From Paracoccaceae bacterium (lineage in GTDB: Bacteria > Pseudomonadota > Alphaproteobacteria > Rhodobacterales > Rhodobacteraceae), in contig JANQPC010000104.1 of NCBI GenBank assembly GCA_028285485.1, positions 1 to 64,000 on the forward strand: 64,000 bases of DNA. The letters run 5' to 3'. Positions within the stretch are counted from its first letter, which is position 1. Each line of letters begins with the position of its first letter. The notes under the pieces were generated by a model. That model made no database searches. It was not told the origin of the DNA and saw only the letters and a list, made by a program, of their open reading frames with translations. The position numbers and the translations under genes were made by a program. This document shows, piece by piece, positions 1 to 7,421 of this stretch.

Positions 1-22
1 CGCATAGCCGGGCCGCATTCCC

Positions 23-520
23 ATGAACTACTACGACGCCAACCGGTCCTGGTCTGACCGCTTTCTGCCGGAGATCAAGCGGCTGGTTGGTGGCCACCTA
101 TTGAGCAGCGCACCCGATCACCATGACAGGCACAACGCCACGGATCTGATGATGCTCGATGCGCGGGATATACGGGTGGCTGCACGGGTACGGCGATATG
201 GCTATGCGGAGCGCTATCCAAACGAGTTCACGATCCGCTGCCGCATTCCATCCGGCGGCAAGACCGAACTGAGCAAGATTGTCGAAGGCAAGGGCGACTG
301 GATGTTCTACGGCCACGCGGATGCTGCGAACACCAACATCGCTGCCTGGTGGCTGATTGACCTGAGGGCCTTCAGAGCCGCGCTGATCCGCAACCAGGTG
401 AACAGGACACACCTGCGCTACGGCAAGGGGCAAAACCCCGATGGCACCGGCTTTGTCTGGTTCGACCTCATGAGCTTTCCCAGTGAGCCGCCCCTCATCA
501 TCGCAAACTCAAGCCCCTAG
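23..520 (+). CDS. Hypothetical protein, 165 aa
   Basis: I do not recognise this protein. The frame is closed by a TAG just upstream, so the ATG at 23 is the first possible start; no good ribosome binding site is visible. The product is soluble with no signal peptide or membrane segment. It has an HHDRH cluster near residue 33, a T-D-L stretch followed by R-V-R, and a G-W-type core later. The spacing of acidic and basic residues loosely recalls PD-(D/E)XK nucleases, but this is only an impression. Its base composition is less G+C-rich than the core genes further right, and it sits in an accessory patch bounded by tRNA-Thr. It may be phage- or island-derived; that is inference from context. Confidence 0.6.
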   Translation: MNYYDANRSWSDRFLPEIKRLVGGHLLSSAPDHHDRHNATDLMMLDARDIRVAARVRRYGYAERYPNEFTIRCRIPSGGKTELSKIVEGKGDWMFYGHADAANTNIAAWWLIDLRAFRAALIRNQVNRTHLRYGKGQNPDGTGFVWFDLMSFPSEPPLIIANSSP

Positions 521-770
521 GTGGCAACCCCTGGCCATCGCGAGCTTTTGCTAGGCATTACAGCCAGATTACACCATGCACTGAGAGGACGACCCGGAAT
601 GAAAGGGCGATTGTGTATTTGACAAACCAATTATTTGCCGCGGATGTAGCAAGTAGCCGCAGCACCCTCGCCTTGAAGGGATCGGACGCACGATTGGAAC
701 GGGCTGAAGTAGACTGCAACGCCGGTACAAACTACGGCGGCGATTCCGAGATAAAGCGCTGCGCGATCAC

Positions 771-902
771 TCATTTGGTTTTTCTGTCATCCGGCTTTTG
801 CTTCGCCAGCTTCTCGTTGAGCCTTTTTTCATCCTCGTCCGTCCCTAGTTCGCAGGTGGCCTCTTTGAAGCGGTCAAGTTGGGTCTTCCGTTCCTGACTC
901 AC
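771..902 (-). CDS. Small charged hypothetical protein, 43 aa
   Basis: A short reading frame on the minus strand starts with GTG (first residues VSQERKTQLDRF) and ends with TGA. A purine-rich stretch AAGGGAAGAG lies a few bases upstream of the start as a possible ribosome binding site. The product is very hydrophilic: a Q/R/K-rich helix, then a C-E-L-x-T-D-E-D-E-x-R-L-x-E-K-L motif and a lysine-rich tail. From memory this resembles short uncharacterised alphaproteobacterial proteins with a DDDE-rRLxE core; function is unknown. It is divergent from the gene at 940. The surrounding 521-770 holds no other frame I can support. A chance frame remains possible. Confidence 0.45.
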   Translation of the reverse strand: MSQERKTQLDRFKEATCELGTDEDEKRLNEKLAKQKPDDRKTK

Positions 903-939
903 TGGACTCTTCCCTTCGGCTTGACATTAGACTGCCTGC

Positions 940-1461
940 ATGAAGATTGCAGAAGTCATCGTTGCACAGAAAACAAATGTGACGTTCGGAGCTTGGCGTG
1001 ACGACAAGCCCCGAAAACGAGACTTTCCCATGAGCAAGCGCCGTCGAGGTGGGGCATTCCCACTCACGCGGAAGTGGCGGTGGTGCACCGTTGAATTTGA
1101 CGCTCTCGGGCGCAAGTTCATCACCATGGTAGCATATCATAGAGACCTACCAGAGTATCAAGCGGTGTTGGCCGAACGGCTACCGGATGACACGCGAACT
1201 CTCGCAAGGTTTGAGTATCACGGCGCGCACCCCGTGCCGGGATGGCACATCCACGCCGCCTGCGGCGATGTGAATGATCTAGAGCTTGGCGTGACCAAGC
1301 CGTTGGGGCAGAATCGAATACCAGAGGTTCGCTCGAAGCACCGCCGAGGAGACTTCGTGTCAGAGGATGACAGCATGAATGATGACATCGCGCTCAAGCT
1401 AGCTGCCGAACGATATGGGGTGCCCTATACGCCAAATCTGTTCGGGCATGTTTCGACATGA
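940..1461 (+). CDS. Hypothetical protein, first gene of a two-gene module
   Basis: The 173-residue product is rich in Arg and His and has no signal peptide or membrane segment. It begins with a basic region (about residues 20-45) and then a stretch that looks like a small alpha/beta domain with an HPVPGWHIHAACGD segment near residue 103. I cannot assign a family. The last four bases overlap the start of the next gene (ATGA), so the two are almost certainly co-translated. An ATG at 1030 in the same frame is an alternative start: a TTGACA hexamer at 922-927 would put a transcription start downstream of the first ATG. Codon use is less G+C-biased than in the core genes to the right, in keeping with horizontal acquisition. 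Confidence 0.6.
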   Translation: MKIAEVIVAQKTNVTFGAWRDDKPRKRDFPMSKRRRGGAFPLTRKWRWCTVEFDALGRKFITMVAYHRDLPEYQAVLAERLPDDTRTLARFEYHGAHPVPGWHIHAACGDVNDLELGVTKPLGQNRIPEVRSKHRRGDFVSEDDSMNDDIALKLAAERYGVPYTPNLFGHVST

Positions 1462-2246
1462 GCTTTCAAGATCGCATCTGCAAAGCGTTCTGCGCCGAGG
1501 TTCGGGTGAACAAGTTCAGCGGTGGCTTCGGTGTGTCCACTCCGTTTCAAGGCCAGTTCGGAGACCTCTTGGGGTACTATGTGCTCGGCCCGGATGGCGG
1601 AGGGCGTTACAGGATTGTGGACAATGCCCTTACCGTCGAAAACTTCGAGGGTGCAGGCGCGACGCTTGATTCTCAGACTCGCCTATCGGCATTCAATGAA
1701 ATCTTGTCTTCCTATGGTGCCCAATATGACGAGGAGTCCGGCGAGATTAGTATAGAGGCGGTTGCGGAAGTCGAACTGGAGCATTCGGTCATGGACTTCA
1801 TGGCGTTGCTCCTGCGGCTGCAGGATATGTATTTCCTTACTCAGGAGAGGACCGAAAACACCTTTATTGAGGACTTTGAACGCAAGCTACAAACGGTATC
1901 ACTCGAAGGTTTTTCATTTGAGCAACGGGCAACTATTTCGCCAAGATTGGCGGACGTAGAGCCGGACTTCGTTCTCAACCGAACCGGATCTGCATTTCCA
2001 GTCGCACTATTCTTGGTAAGTCAAAACGAGAAGCTCTGGCAGGCGATGTATCTGAAGTCTGAGGCTGAAAATGAAGATGTGCCTGTCTCAGTTGTTGCAG
2101 TTCTGCAGAAACACACCACTGGGACAGACAAGTTACGCGCGAAAGCAAGCAACCGACTTGACGCAGTCACAAATTGGGAAGGTGACGAAGCCGCCGCTTT
2201 TGGCCGCGTCCTGCGCGAGCTTGAGCCTCGTTACCCAATACACTAG
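1458..2246 (+). CDS. DUF1828-type protein, second gene of a two-gene module
   Basis: A 262-residue protein whose N-terminal 95 residues have the look of the DUF1828 domain: conserved T-P near residue 27, G-D near 34, a YRIVDNALTVENFEGAG segment (in the family: a D-x-G/A and a leucine-rich turn), and R-x5-I-L-x-x-Y-G-A near 75-85. The C-terminal half (about 130-262) is helical and may match the DUF1829-like extension. Such proteins are uncharacterised and often lie in mobile or defence-rich patches, paired with a small partner. The start codon overlaps the stop of the 173-aa gene by four bases. Its TAG stop shares a CTAG with the stop of the transposase remnant on the other strand, so the element's edge abuts or created the 3' end of this gene. 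Confidence 0.65.
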   Translation: MSFQDRICKAFCAEVRVNKFSGGFGVSTPFQGQFGDLLGYYVLGPDGGGRYRIVDNALTVENFEGAGATLDSQTRLSAFNEILSSYGAQYDEESGEISIEAVAEVELEHSVMDFMALLLRLQDMYFLTQERTENTFIEDFERKLQTVSLEGFSFEQRATISPRLADVEPDFVLNRTGSAFPVALFLVSQNEKLWQAMYLKSEAENEDVPVSVVAVLQKHTTGTDKLRAKASNRLDAVTNWEGDEAAAFGRVLRELEPRYPIH

Positions 2247-2440
2247 ATCCCTTCCCGATCAGGCCGCCGATAGGTAATCCTCTCACCGAGAGCACCTTTC
2301 AATGCGATTGCTCTCCGCTCTGCATTGTCAACGCAGTCGGCAATTCGGTTGTTGCAGCGGAAATCAAACTCGGTCGCGTCGCGATGCAGGTGCTGCTTAC
2401 GGCAGTGCTGGTATACGCCCTCCATGCCGCGCTTGAAGAT
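2243..2440 (-). pseudogene. IS1595/ISXO2-type transposase, C-terminal remnant
   Basis: On the minus strand the frame from about 2440 to 2243 encodes I-F-K-R-G-M-E-G-V-Y-Q-H-C, then EFDFRCNNRIADCVDNAERR, and ends G-E-R-I-T-Y-R-R-P. This is the characteristic C-terminus of ISXO2-like (IS1595 family) DDE transposases, where IFKRGxxGVYqHc, EFDFRYNxR and GKRLTYR are conserved. Upstream of residue Ile the frame continues but the similarity stops, and the zinc ribbon and the first DDE blocks are missing, so only roughly the last 65 of about 310 residues remain. Two normally conserved positions have drifted (a Tyr to Asp before EFDFR, and FRY to FRC). No terminal inverted repeat can be paired in the window. 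The element is dead. Confidence 0.7.
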
Positions 2441-2544
2441 GCCTAACGGCTTTGATGGAGCTGGTCAAAGGTGTCTAGAAGGGTGGATTGGACCGCGCGA
2501 TTCTTTGGAAAATTATTATGTATCAACGCTATGCGATAATCCTA

Positions 2545-2619
2545 TGGTGCCGCAGGGGAGGATTGAACTCCCGACCTCACCCTTACCAAGGGTGCGCTCT
2601 ACCACTGAGCTACTGCGGC
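2545..2619 (-). tRNA. tRNA-Thr (anticodon GGU)
   Basis: Read on the minus strand, a full cloverleaf forms: acceptor GCCGCAG/CTGCGGC, D arm GCTC/GAGC, anticodon stem CACCC/GGGTG with loop TTGGTAA, T arm GGGAG/CTCCC with TTCAATC loop, and encoded CCA. The anticodon GGU reads ACC/ACU threonine codons. The 3' end points towards the accessory patch at lower coordinates, the usual geometry for an integrase target. Confidence 0.97.
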
Positions 2620-2703
2620 GGAATGGCGGGCGAAATACTGGCAATCGCCCTACCTTGCAAGCCTATTCTGGACCGTTTGGCGCGGCTGGGATAGAGAGAG
2701 CGC

Positions 2704-2841
2704 ATGAGCAAAAACACCGGCAAACCGGGCCCCGCGAAGGCCGAAGATCCGCGCGCCACGCGGCTCAAGGCCGCGCTGAAGGCAAACCTTGCGCGCCGCA
2801 AGGCGCAGGCGCGGGCCCGCAAAGAAGCCGGCAAGGCATGA
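2704..2841 (+). CDS. Small basic Ala/Lys/Arg-rich protein upstream of murA, 45 aa
   Basis: ATG to TGA frame of 45 codons beginning MSKNTGKPGPAKAEDPRATR and continuing as a strongly basic Ala/Lys/Arg helix (RLKAALKANLARRKAQARAR...). It ends nine bases before the murA start, and GAGAGAGCGC upstream provides a plausible ribosome binding site. The highly biased composition with no hydrophobic core suggests either a nucleic-acid-associated peptide or an intrinsically disordered one. Short frames of this kind occur just upstream of murA in other rhodobacteral genomes as I remember them, which supports it being real. No function can be assigned. Confidence 0.6.
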   Translation: MSKNTGKPGPAKAEDPRATRLKAALKANLARRKAQARARKEAGKA

Positions 2842-2850
2842 GGCAGGACG

Positions 2851-4116
2851 ATGGACAGTATTCTGGTGAAGGGTGGCGCGCCGCTCAGCGGTGAAATCCC
2901 GATTGCGGGCGCGAAGAACGCCTGCCTTACGCTGATGCCAGCCACGCTTCTGAGCGACGATCCCCTGACGCTTACCAACGCGCCGCGGCTTTCAGATATC
3001 AAGACGATGACGACGCTGCTGCAATCGCTCGGCGCAGAGGTATCGAGCCTTCAGGAAGGCCGGGTGCTGGCGCTTTCCTCCCATAACCTCACCAGCCAGA
3101 AGGCCGATTACGATATCGTTCGGAAGATGCGTGCCTCGATCCTGGTGCTCGGCCCGCTTCTGGCGCGCTACGGGCAGGCCACTGTCTCGCTTCCCGGCGG
3201 CTGCGCGATCGGGGCGCGGCCGGTGGATCTGCATCTGCGTGCGCTTGAGGCGCTTGGTGCCACGCTGGAGCTTCGGGATGGCTACGTGCATGCATCGGCA
3301 TCGGGTGGGCTGAAGGGTGGCACGGTCGCCTTCCCCTTCGTATCGGTTGGCGCCACGGAAAACGTGCTGATGGCTGCAACGCTCGCCAAGGGCACCACGG
3401 TGATCGAGAACGCGGCGCAGGAGCCCGAGATCGTGGATCTCGCACAATGCCTGCGCACCATGGGGGCCCGGATCGAGGGCGACGGCACGCCGACCATCAC
3501 CGTGGAGGGGGTGGATCAGCTGCATGGCGCAACCCACCGGGTGGTGACCGACCGGATCGAACTGGGCACATACATGCTGGCCCCCGCCATCACCGGCGGC
3601 ACGGTGGAATGCCTCGGCGGGCGGATCGGCCTTGTTCAGGCCTTCGCCGAAAAGCTGCATGATGCGGGGATCGAGGTCAGCGAAACCGCGCGTGGCCTCT
3701 CCGTTTCGCGGGAGAACGGGCGGATCAAGCCGGTGAATGTGGAAACCGCGCCCTTCCCGGGCTTTCCAACAGATCTTCAGGCGCAGATGATGGCGCTTCT
3801 GTGCACTGCCAACGGCACGAGCGTTCTGGAAGAGCGGATTTTTGAGAACCGGTTCATGCATGCGCCCGAACTGATGCGCATGGGTGCCCAGATCGATGTT
3901 CAGGGCGGAACGGCAACCGTGACGGGGGTGGACAGGCTGAAGGGGGCGCCCGTAATGGCCACCGATCTGCGCGCGAGTGTTTCGCTGATCCTTGCGGGGC
4001 TCGCGGCAGAAGGCGAAACGGTGGTGAGCCGGGTTTATCACCTCGACCGCGGATATGAGCGGGTGGAAGAGAAGCTCTCTGCCTGCGGGGCCAGTATCGA
4101 GCGGATTGCGGGATGA
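2851..4116 (+). CDS. murA: UDP-N-acetylglucosamine 1-carboxyvinyltransferase (MurA)
   Basis: Catalyses the first committed step of peptidoglycan synthesis in the cytoplasm: transfer of enolpyruvate from PEP to UDP-GlcNAc. At 421 residues it is full length. The N-terminal G-A-K-N-A motif (Lys-Asn pair near residues 23-24) and the [14 protein letters not shown] loop are present; Cys118 corresponds to the catalytic, fosfomycin-reactive Cys115 of E. coli. The C-terminal DLRAS(V)SL and Y-H-L-D-R-G-Y-E-R motifs are typical. It starts at ATG 2851 with AGGACG upstream and overlaps the next gene by four bases, so murA and the DUF2948 gene form a translationally coupled pair. The family call is secure. 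Confidence 0.98.
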   Translation: MDSILVKGGAPLSGEIPIAGAKNACLTLMPATLLSDDPLTLTNAPRLSDIKTMTTLLQSLGAEVSSLQEGRVLALSSHNLTSQKADYDIVRKMRASILVLGPLLARYGQATVSLPGGCAIGARPVDLHLRALEALGATLELRDGYVHASASGGLKGGTVAFPFVSVGATENVLMAATLAKGTTVIENAAQEPEIVDLAQCLRTMGARIEGDGTPTITVEGVDQLHGATHRVVTDRIELGTYMLAPAITGGTVECLGGRIGLVQAFAEKLHDAGIEVSETARGLSVSRENGRIKPVNVETAPFPGFPTDLQAQMMALLCTANGTSVLEERIFENRFMHAPELMRMGAQIDVQGGTATVTGVDRLKGAPVMATDLRASVSLILAGLAAEGETVVSRVYHLDRGYERVEEKLSACGASIERIAG

Positions 4117-4577
4117 GCGAAGACGCCCGCTTCGAAGATGGGGGCGAGGCGCCCCTCCGCGTGCGTGCGTTTGACGCCGAGGATCTGCAGGTGATTTCTG
4201 CACTGGTGCAGGATGCCGTGTTTCCGATTACCGAGATGCGTTGGAAACGCGGCGCGCGCCGCTTTGCCATTTTGCTCAACCGCTTTCGGTGGGAACGCGG
4301 CACGGCAGCGGGGCCAGAGCGAGTGCAGGCCGTTCTCGCGATTGAGGATGCAACGCATGTGGCCAGCCAGGGGCTTGATCGCGAGGCGGAAGATATGGTG
4401 CTGTCGCTCCTTTCCCTGGCGTTTGAGGCCGGCGAGGATGGTGGCGGGCGGATCCTCCTCACGCTCGCCGGCGATGGCGCGCTGGCCGTGTCGGTTGAGG
4501 CGCTGGAAGTGACCTTAACGGATGTGACCCGCCCCTATACCGCGCCCTCGGGCAAGGCCCCGTCGCACCCGGAGTGA
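4113..4577 (+). CDS. DUF2948 family protein
   Basis: A 154-residue cytoplasmic protein with the features of the alphaproteobacterial DUF2948 family: an [16 protein letters not shown] start, then V-Q-D-A-V followed by a W-K-R-G-A-R-R-F motif, N-R-F-R-W-E, and a C-terminal L-T-L-A-G-D-G-x-I-x-V-x-V-E beta segment (near 108-130). The biochemical role is unknown. Its ATG overlaps the TGA of murA and hisD follows 62 bases later, a gene order typical of Rhodobacterales. The name rests on motif recognition, not on a search. Confidence 0.85.
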   Translation: MSEDARFEDGGEAPLRVRAFDAEDLQVISALVQDAVFPITEMRWKRGARRFAILLNRFRWERGTAAGPERVQAVLAIEDATHVASQGLDREAEDMVLSLLSLAFEAGEDGGGRILLTLAGDGALAVSVEALEVTLTDVTRPYTAPSGKAPSHPE

Positions 4578-4639
4578 TCCGGGCACCTTGGCTTGAGGCC
4601 CCCTAGCGGCCCGGCTATGTGGGGCCGCAGGAGATGCCG

Positions 4640-5947
4640 ATGCCCCAGTTTTTCTCTACCGCCGAAGATGATTTCGAGCCCCGCTTCGCAGCGCTTCTGG
4701 CGATGAAGCGAGAAGATGCACCGGATGTGGATACCGCGGTGGCCGAGATCATTGCGGATGTGCGCACGCGGGGGGATGCGGCGGTGATCGCGCTGACAGA
4801 GCGCTTTGATCGGCTGACCCTAACGCCGCAGACGCTGGCTTTCTCCGAAGCCGAAATCGCGGAGGCGGCAGCGCAGGTGCCTGCGGCCGAACGCGCGGCC
4901 CTGGAACTCGCCGCTGAGCGCATCCGTGCCTACCACGTACTGCAGATGCCGCAGGATGCGGAGTGGCAGGATGAAACCGGCGCGATGCTCGGTTGGCGGT
5001 GGACGGCTGTGGGAGCCGCCGGGCTCTACGTGCCGGGCGGGCTGGCTTCCTACCCCTCATCGGTCCTGATGAACGCGATCCCGGCGCAGGTGGCGGGGGT
5101 TGAGCGCCTTGCGATCTGCGCACCCACGCCCGATGGCGTGGCCAACCCCGCCGTCCTACTGGCAGCGCAGCTTTCGGGTGTATCAGAGATCTACCGGATC
5201 GGGGGCGCACAGGCGATTGCTGCCATGGCCTATGGCACGGAAACCATCGCACCGGTGGACAAGATTACCGGGCCCGGCAATGCCTATGTTGCCGCCGCCA
5301 AGCGCCGCGTGTTCGGGCAGGTGGGGATCGATATGATCGCGGGGCCCTCGGAAATCCTTGTGATTGCCGATGCCGATAATGATCCTGATTGGATTGCGAT
5401 CGATCTGTTGAGCCAGGCCGAACATGACGAAAGCGCGCAATCGATCCTGATCACCACCGATGCGGGTTTTGGGCGCGAGGTGGCCGATGCCGTAGAGGCG
5501 CGTTTGGCCACGCTTTCGCGCGCGGCGATTGCCGGGGCGAGCTGGCGCGATTACGGGGCGGTCATCACCGTGGCCGATCTGGACGAGGCGGTGCGGCTGA
5601 CGGACAGGATCGCGCCAGAGCATCTTGAGCTCTGCGTGGATGATCCCGTGGCGCTGGCCCGGCAGATCCGCAACGCCGGTGCGATCTTCCTGGGCGCCTG
5701 GACGCCGGAGGCCATCGGCGATTACGTGGGCGGCCCGAACCACGTGCTGCCCACGGCGCGATCCGCGCGTTTCTCAAGCGGGCTTTCGGTGATGGATTTC
5801 ATCAAGCGCACGACCTTGGCGCGCATGACCCCGCAAGCGCTCAAGGCTATCGGCCCGGCTGCCGAAACGCTCGCGGGCTCGGAAAGCCTTGAGGCACATG
5901 GCCTGAGCGTTCGCGCCCGGCTCGACCGGCTGAATGAAACGGGCTAG
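4640..5947 (+). CDS. hisD: Histidinol dehydrogenase (HisD)
   Basis: Catalyses the last two oxidations of histidine biosynthesis (L-histidinol to L-histidine, NAD- and Zn-dependent). Family signatures are all present: G-L-Y-V-P-G-G, the GGAQAIAAMAYGTETI stretch, K-I-x-G-P-G-N-x-Y-V-x-x-A-K-R, D-M-I-A-G-P-S-E-I, the S-Q-A-E-H-D metal-binding block and G-P-N-H-V-L-P-T near the C-terminus. I chose ATG 4640 (MPQFFSTAEDDFEPRF) because GGAG at 4630-4633 is correctly spaced for it; the in-frame GTG 4619 and ATG 4634 are upstream alternatives. A TTGAGG/TATGTG pair around 4593-4621 could be a weak promoter and would also favour a short leader. Length (435 aa) fits the family. Confidence 0.97.
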   Translation: MPQFFSTAEDDFEPRFAALLAMKREDAPDVDTAVAEIIADVRTRGDAAVIALTERFDRLTLTPQTLAFSEAEIAEAAAQVPAAERAALELAAERIRAYHVLQMPQDAEWQDETGAMLGWRWTAVGAAGLYVPGGLASYPSSVLMNAIPAQVAGVERLAICAPTPDGVANPAVLLAAQLSGVSEIYRIGGAQAIAAMAYGTETIAPVDKITGPGNAYVAAAKRRVFGQVGIDMIAGPSEILVIADADNDPDWIAIDLLSQAEHDESAQSILITTDAGFGREVADAVEARLATLSRAAIAGASWRDYGAVITVADLDEAVRLTDRIAPEHLELCVDDPVALARQIRNAGAIFLGAWTPEAIGDYVGGPNHVLPTARSARFSSGLSVMDFIKRTTLARMTPQALKAIGPAAETLAGSESLEAHGLSVRARLDRLNETG

Positions 5948-6128
5948 CGCCGGGCCCTGCGGCCCCTGGTTCCCGCGCTTGCTCGTGGGGGTGAATGCAA
6001 CGCCTGGGGCGGCATTGATGACAGTTCAAAAGGGCTTCCGCCACTGCGGCCCTGTGTTGGGTGCGCTCGGTGCCGTTGCGGGCTATGCCATTGGCTAACG
6101 CGCGATTCTACGCGCCCGGAGGCCCCGC

Positions 6129-6611
6129 ATGACGCAGCGTATCTGCCATATCTCGATCGACGACAGCGCTTTGCCCGCGCCAACGCCGGAGATCGAACAG
6201 GAACGCAAGGTCGCGATCTTCGACCTGTTGGAAGACAACAGCTTCACCCTGCCTCCGCATGAAACGCGGGCCGTGCCCGGCGGGCCTTACCGTCTGCAGC
6301 TTGCGATCCGCGAGAAGCGGCTGGTCTTCGATATTCAGACTGAGGATGAACAACCCGCGGCAGAGTTTCACCTTTCCTTAGGCCCGTTCCGGCAGGTGGT
6401 GAAAGACTACTTCCAGATCTGCGAAAGCTACTTTGATGCCGTCAAGCGCCTGCCGCCCAGCCAGATCGAAGCGATCGACATGGCGCGGCGCGGGATCCAC
6501 AACGAAGGCGCGCGGGTGCTGCAGGAGCGGCTTGAAGGCAAGGCGGATGTGGATATCGACACCGCGCGCCGCCTATTCACCCTGATCTGCGTTCTGCATT
6601 TCGGGGCCTGA
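6129..6611 (+). CDS. UPF0262 family protein
   Basis: A 160-residue protein matching the alphaproteobacterial UPF0262 (DUF2028) family: an early I-x-I-D-x-x-A-L-P-x-x-x-P-E-I-E-Q-E-R segment, then A-I-F-D-L-L-E-x-N-x-F, and the central block G-P-Y-R-L-x-L. Later come S-L-G-P-F-R-Q-V-V-K-D-Y-F-x-I-C-E-S-Y-F-D-A and A-I-D-M-A-R-R-G-I-H-N-E-G. Function is unknown. GGAGG lies six bases before the ATG. It ends one base before the phosphatase-like gene; this UPF0262-LMW phosphatase pair next to hisD is a conserved arrangement in the group. The 181 bases upstream carry no gene I can support. Confidence 0.9.
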   Translation: MTQRICHISIDDSALPAPTPEIEQERKVAIFDLLEDNSFTLPPHETRAVPGGPYRLQLAIREKRLVFDIQTEDEQPAAEFHLSLGPFRQVVKDYFQICESYFDAVKRLPPSQIEAIDMARRGIHNEGARVLQERLEGKADVDIDTARRLFTLICVLHFGA

Positions 6612-6612
6612 T

Positions 6613-7080
6613 ATGGCGGGCACCTTCCCCCAATCGGTGCTGTTCTGCTGCGATCACAATGCGGTTCGCTCGCCGATGGCCGAGGGGATCATGAAAAAGC
6701 TCCACGGCCAGCGCGCCTATGTGCAATCAGCGGGCGTGAAGGGCGATCTTGATATCGATGGCTTCTCAATTGCGGTCTGCCAGGAGATCGGCGTTGAACT
6801 GGCGCGCCACATTTCCCGCTCCTTCGACGAGATGGAGGAATGGGGCGACGATCTCTCGGGCTTCGATCTGGTGATCGCGCTCTCCCCCGCCTCGCAACGC
6901 AAGGCGCTTGAACTGACGCGGCTTTACCACCTCGAAGTAGAATACTGGCCGATCCTGGACCCGACGGGGCTGGGCGAAACACGCGACGCGAAGCTCGGCA
7001 GCTACCGCGAGGCGCGCGACCAGATCATGGCCCGGATGATTGAGCGTTTCGGCCCGGCATCGGAGCCCGCGGACGCGTGA
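6613..7080 (+). CDS. Low-molecular-weight protein-tyrosine-phosphatase-like protein
   Basis: The N-terminus carries the LMW phosphatase P-loop C-x5-R-S (Cys13, Arg19, Ser20) directly after a hydrophobic beta strand V-L-F-C-C, and the later W-P-I-L-D-P-T-G segment supplies the candidate general-acid Asp. The fold is shared by LMW-PTPs and ArsC-type arsenate reductases; the D-H-N-A-V-R-S loop departs from the usual CxGNxCRS, so the substrate is uncertain. No arsenic genes are nearby. The start is one base after the UPF0262 stop, so the two are co-transcribed. Length (155 aa) matches the family. Confidence 0.85.
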   Translation: MAGTFPQSVLFCCDHNAVRSPMAEGIMKKLHGQRAYVQSAGVKGDLDIDGFSIAVCQEIGVELARHISRSFDEMEEWGDDLSGFDLVIALSPASQRKALELTRLYHLEVEYWPILDPTGLGETRDAKLGSYREARDQIMARMIERFGPASEPADA

Positions 7081-7130
7081 TCGGACCCGCGCAAGACGGC
7101 CACGCTTGGCCCGGCAGCCTGAGTTTTCGC

Positions 7131-7159
7131 TTGAAAACACGGGGCATTGCGCTCATGTA
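7131..7159 (+). promoter_or_regulatory. Candidate sigma-70-type promoter for infA
   Basis: TTGAAA (7131-7136) and CATGTA (7154-7159) are separated by 17 bases in the gap before infA, with a leader of roughly 35-40 bases to the ATG. The -10 hexamer is imperfect, so this is a moderate prediction. Confidence 0.4.
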
Positions 7160-7165
7160 AAGCGC

Positions 7166-7183
7166 GCCCGGCGCGAACCGGGC
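7166..7183 (+). promoter_or_regulatory. Hairpin in the infA 5' leader
   Basis: GCCCGG and CCGGGC pair around a six-base CGCGAA loop between the predicted promoter and the infA ribosome binding site (TGGAGAAA). A role in mRNA stability or translation control is only inferred. Confidence 0.4.
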
Positions 7184-7202
7184 GGATTTATATGGAGAAA
7201 CC

Positions 7203-7421
7203 ATGGCCAAGGAAGAACTGCTCGAATTTCCCGGTGTCGTGAAGGAACTCCTGCCGAACGCGACATTCAGGGTCGAGCTGGAAAACGGCCATGAGATCAT
7301 CGCACATACGGCAGGCAAGATGCGCAAGAACCGCATCCGCGTTCTGGCTGGCGACAAGGTTCAGGTTGAGATGACGCCTTATGACCTGACCAAGGGCCGG
7401 ATCAACTATCGCTTCAAGTAG
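7203..7421 (+). CDS. infA: Translation initiation factor IF-1
   Basis: At 72 residues with an S1-like OB fold, this is a textbook IF-1: M-A-K-E-E, then P-N-A-x-F-x-V-x-[19 protein letters not shown] and the C-terminal [14 protein letters not shown]. IF-1 binds the 30S A site with IF-2 and IF-3 during initiation. GGAGAAACC precedes the ATG. The maf GTG follows the stop codon with no gap, so infA heads the infA-maf-RNase E/G-yacG operon. Confidence 0.99.
   Translation: MAKEELLEFPGVVKELLPNATFRVELENGHEIIAHTAGKMRKNRIRVLAGDKVQVEMTPYDLTKGRINYRFK

Noticed and set aside
613..897. 94-codon plus-strand frame in the 521-939 gap
   Set aside because: No ribosome binding site or recognisable motif; it overlaps the better-supported 43-aa frame on the other strand.
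2992..4203. Long antisense frame over murA (403 codons)
   Set aside because: Low-complexity Arg/His/Pro-rich translation mirroring the high-G+C coding strand; murA itself is certain.
5985..6098. Short frame (GTG or ATG 6018) ending in a hydrophobic Gly/Ala helix between hisD and the UPF0262 gene
   Set aside because: Only 26-38 codons and no ribosome binding site. It could be a small membrane peptide but nothing beyond an open frame supports it.
6613..7080. Arsenate reductase (ArsC) assignment
   Set aside because: The P-loop fits LMW phosphatases equally well and no arsenic-resistance genes are nearby.
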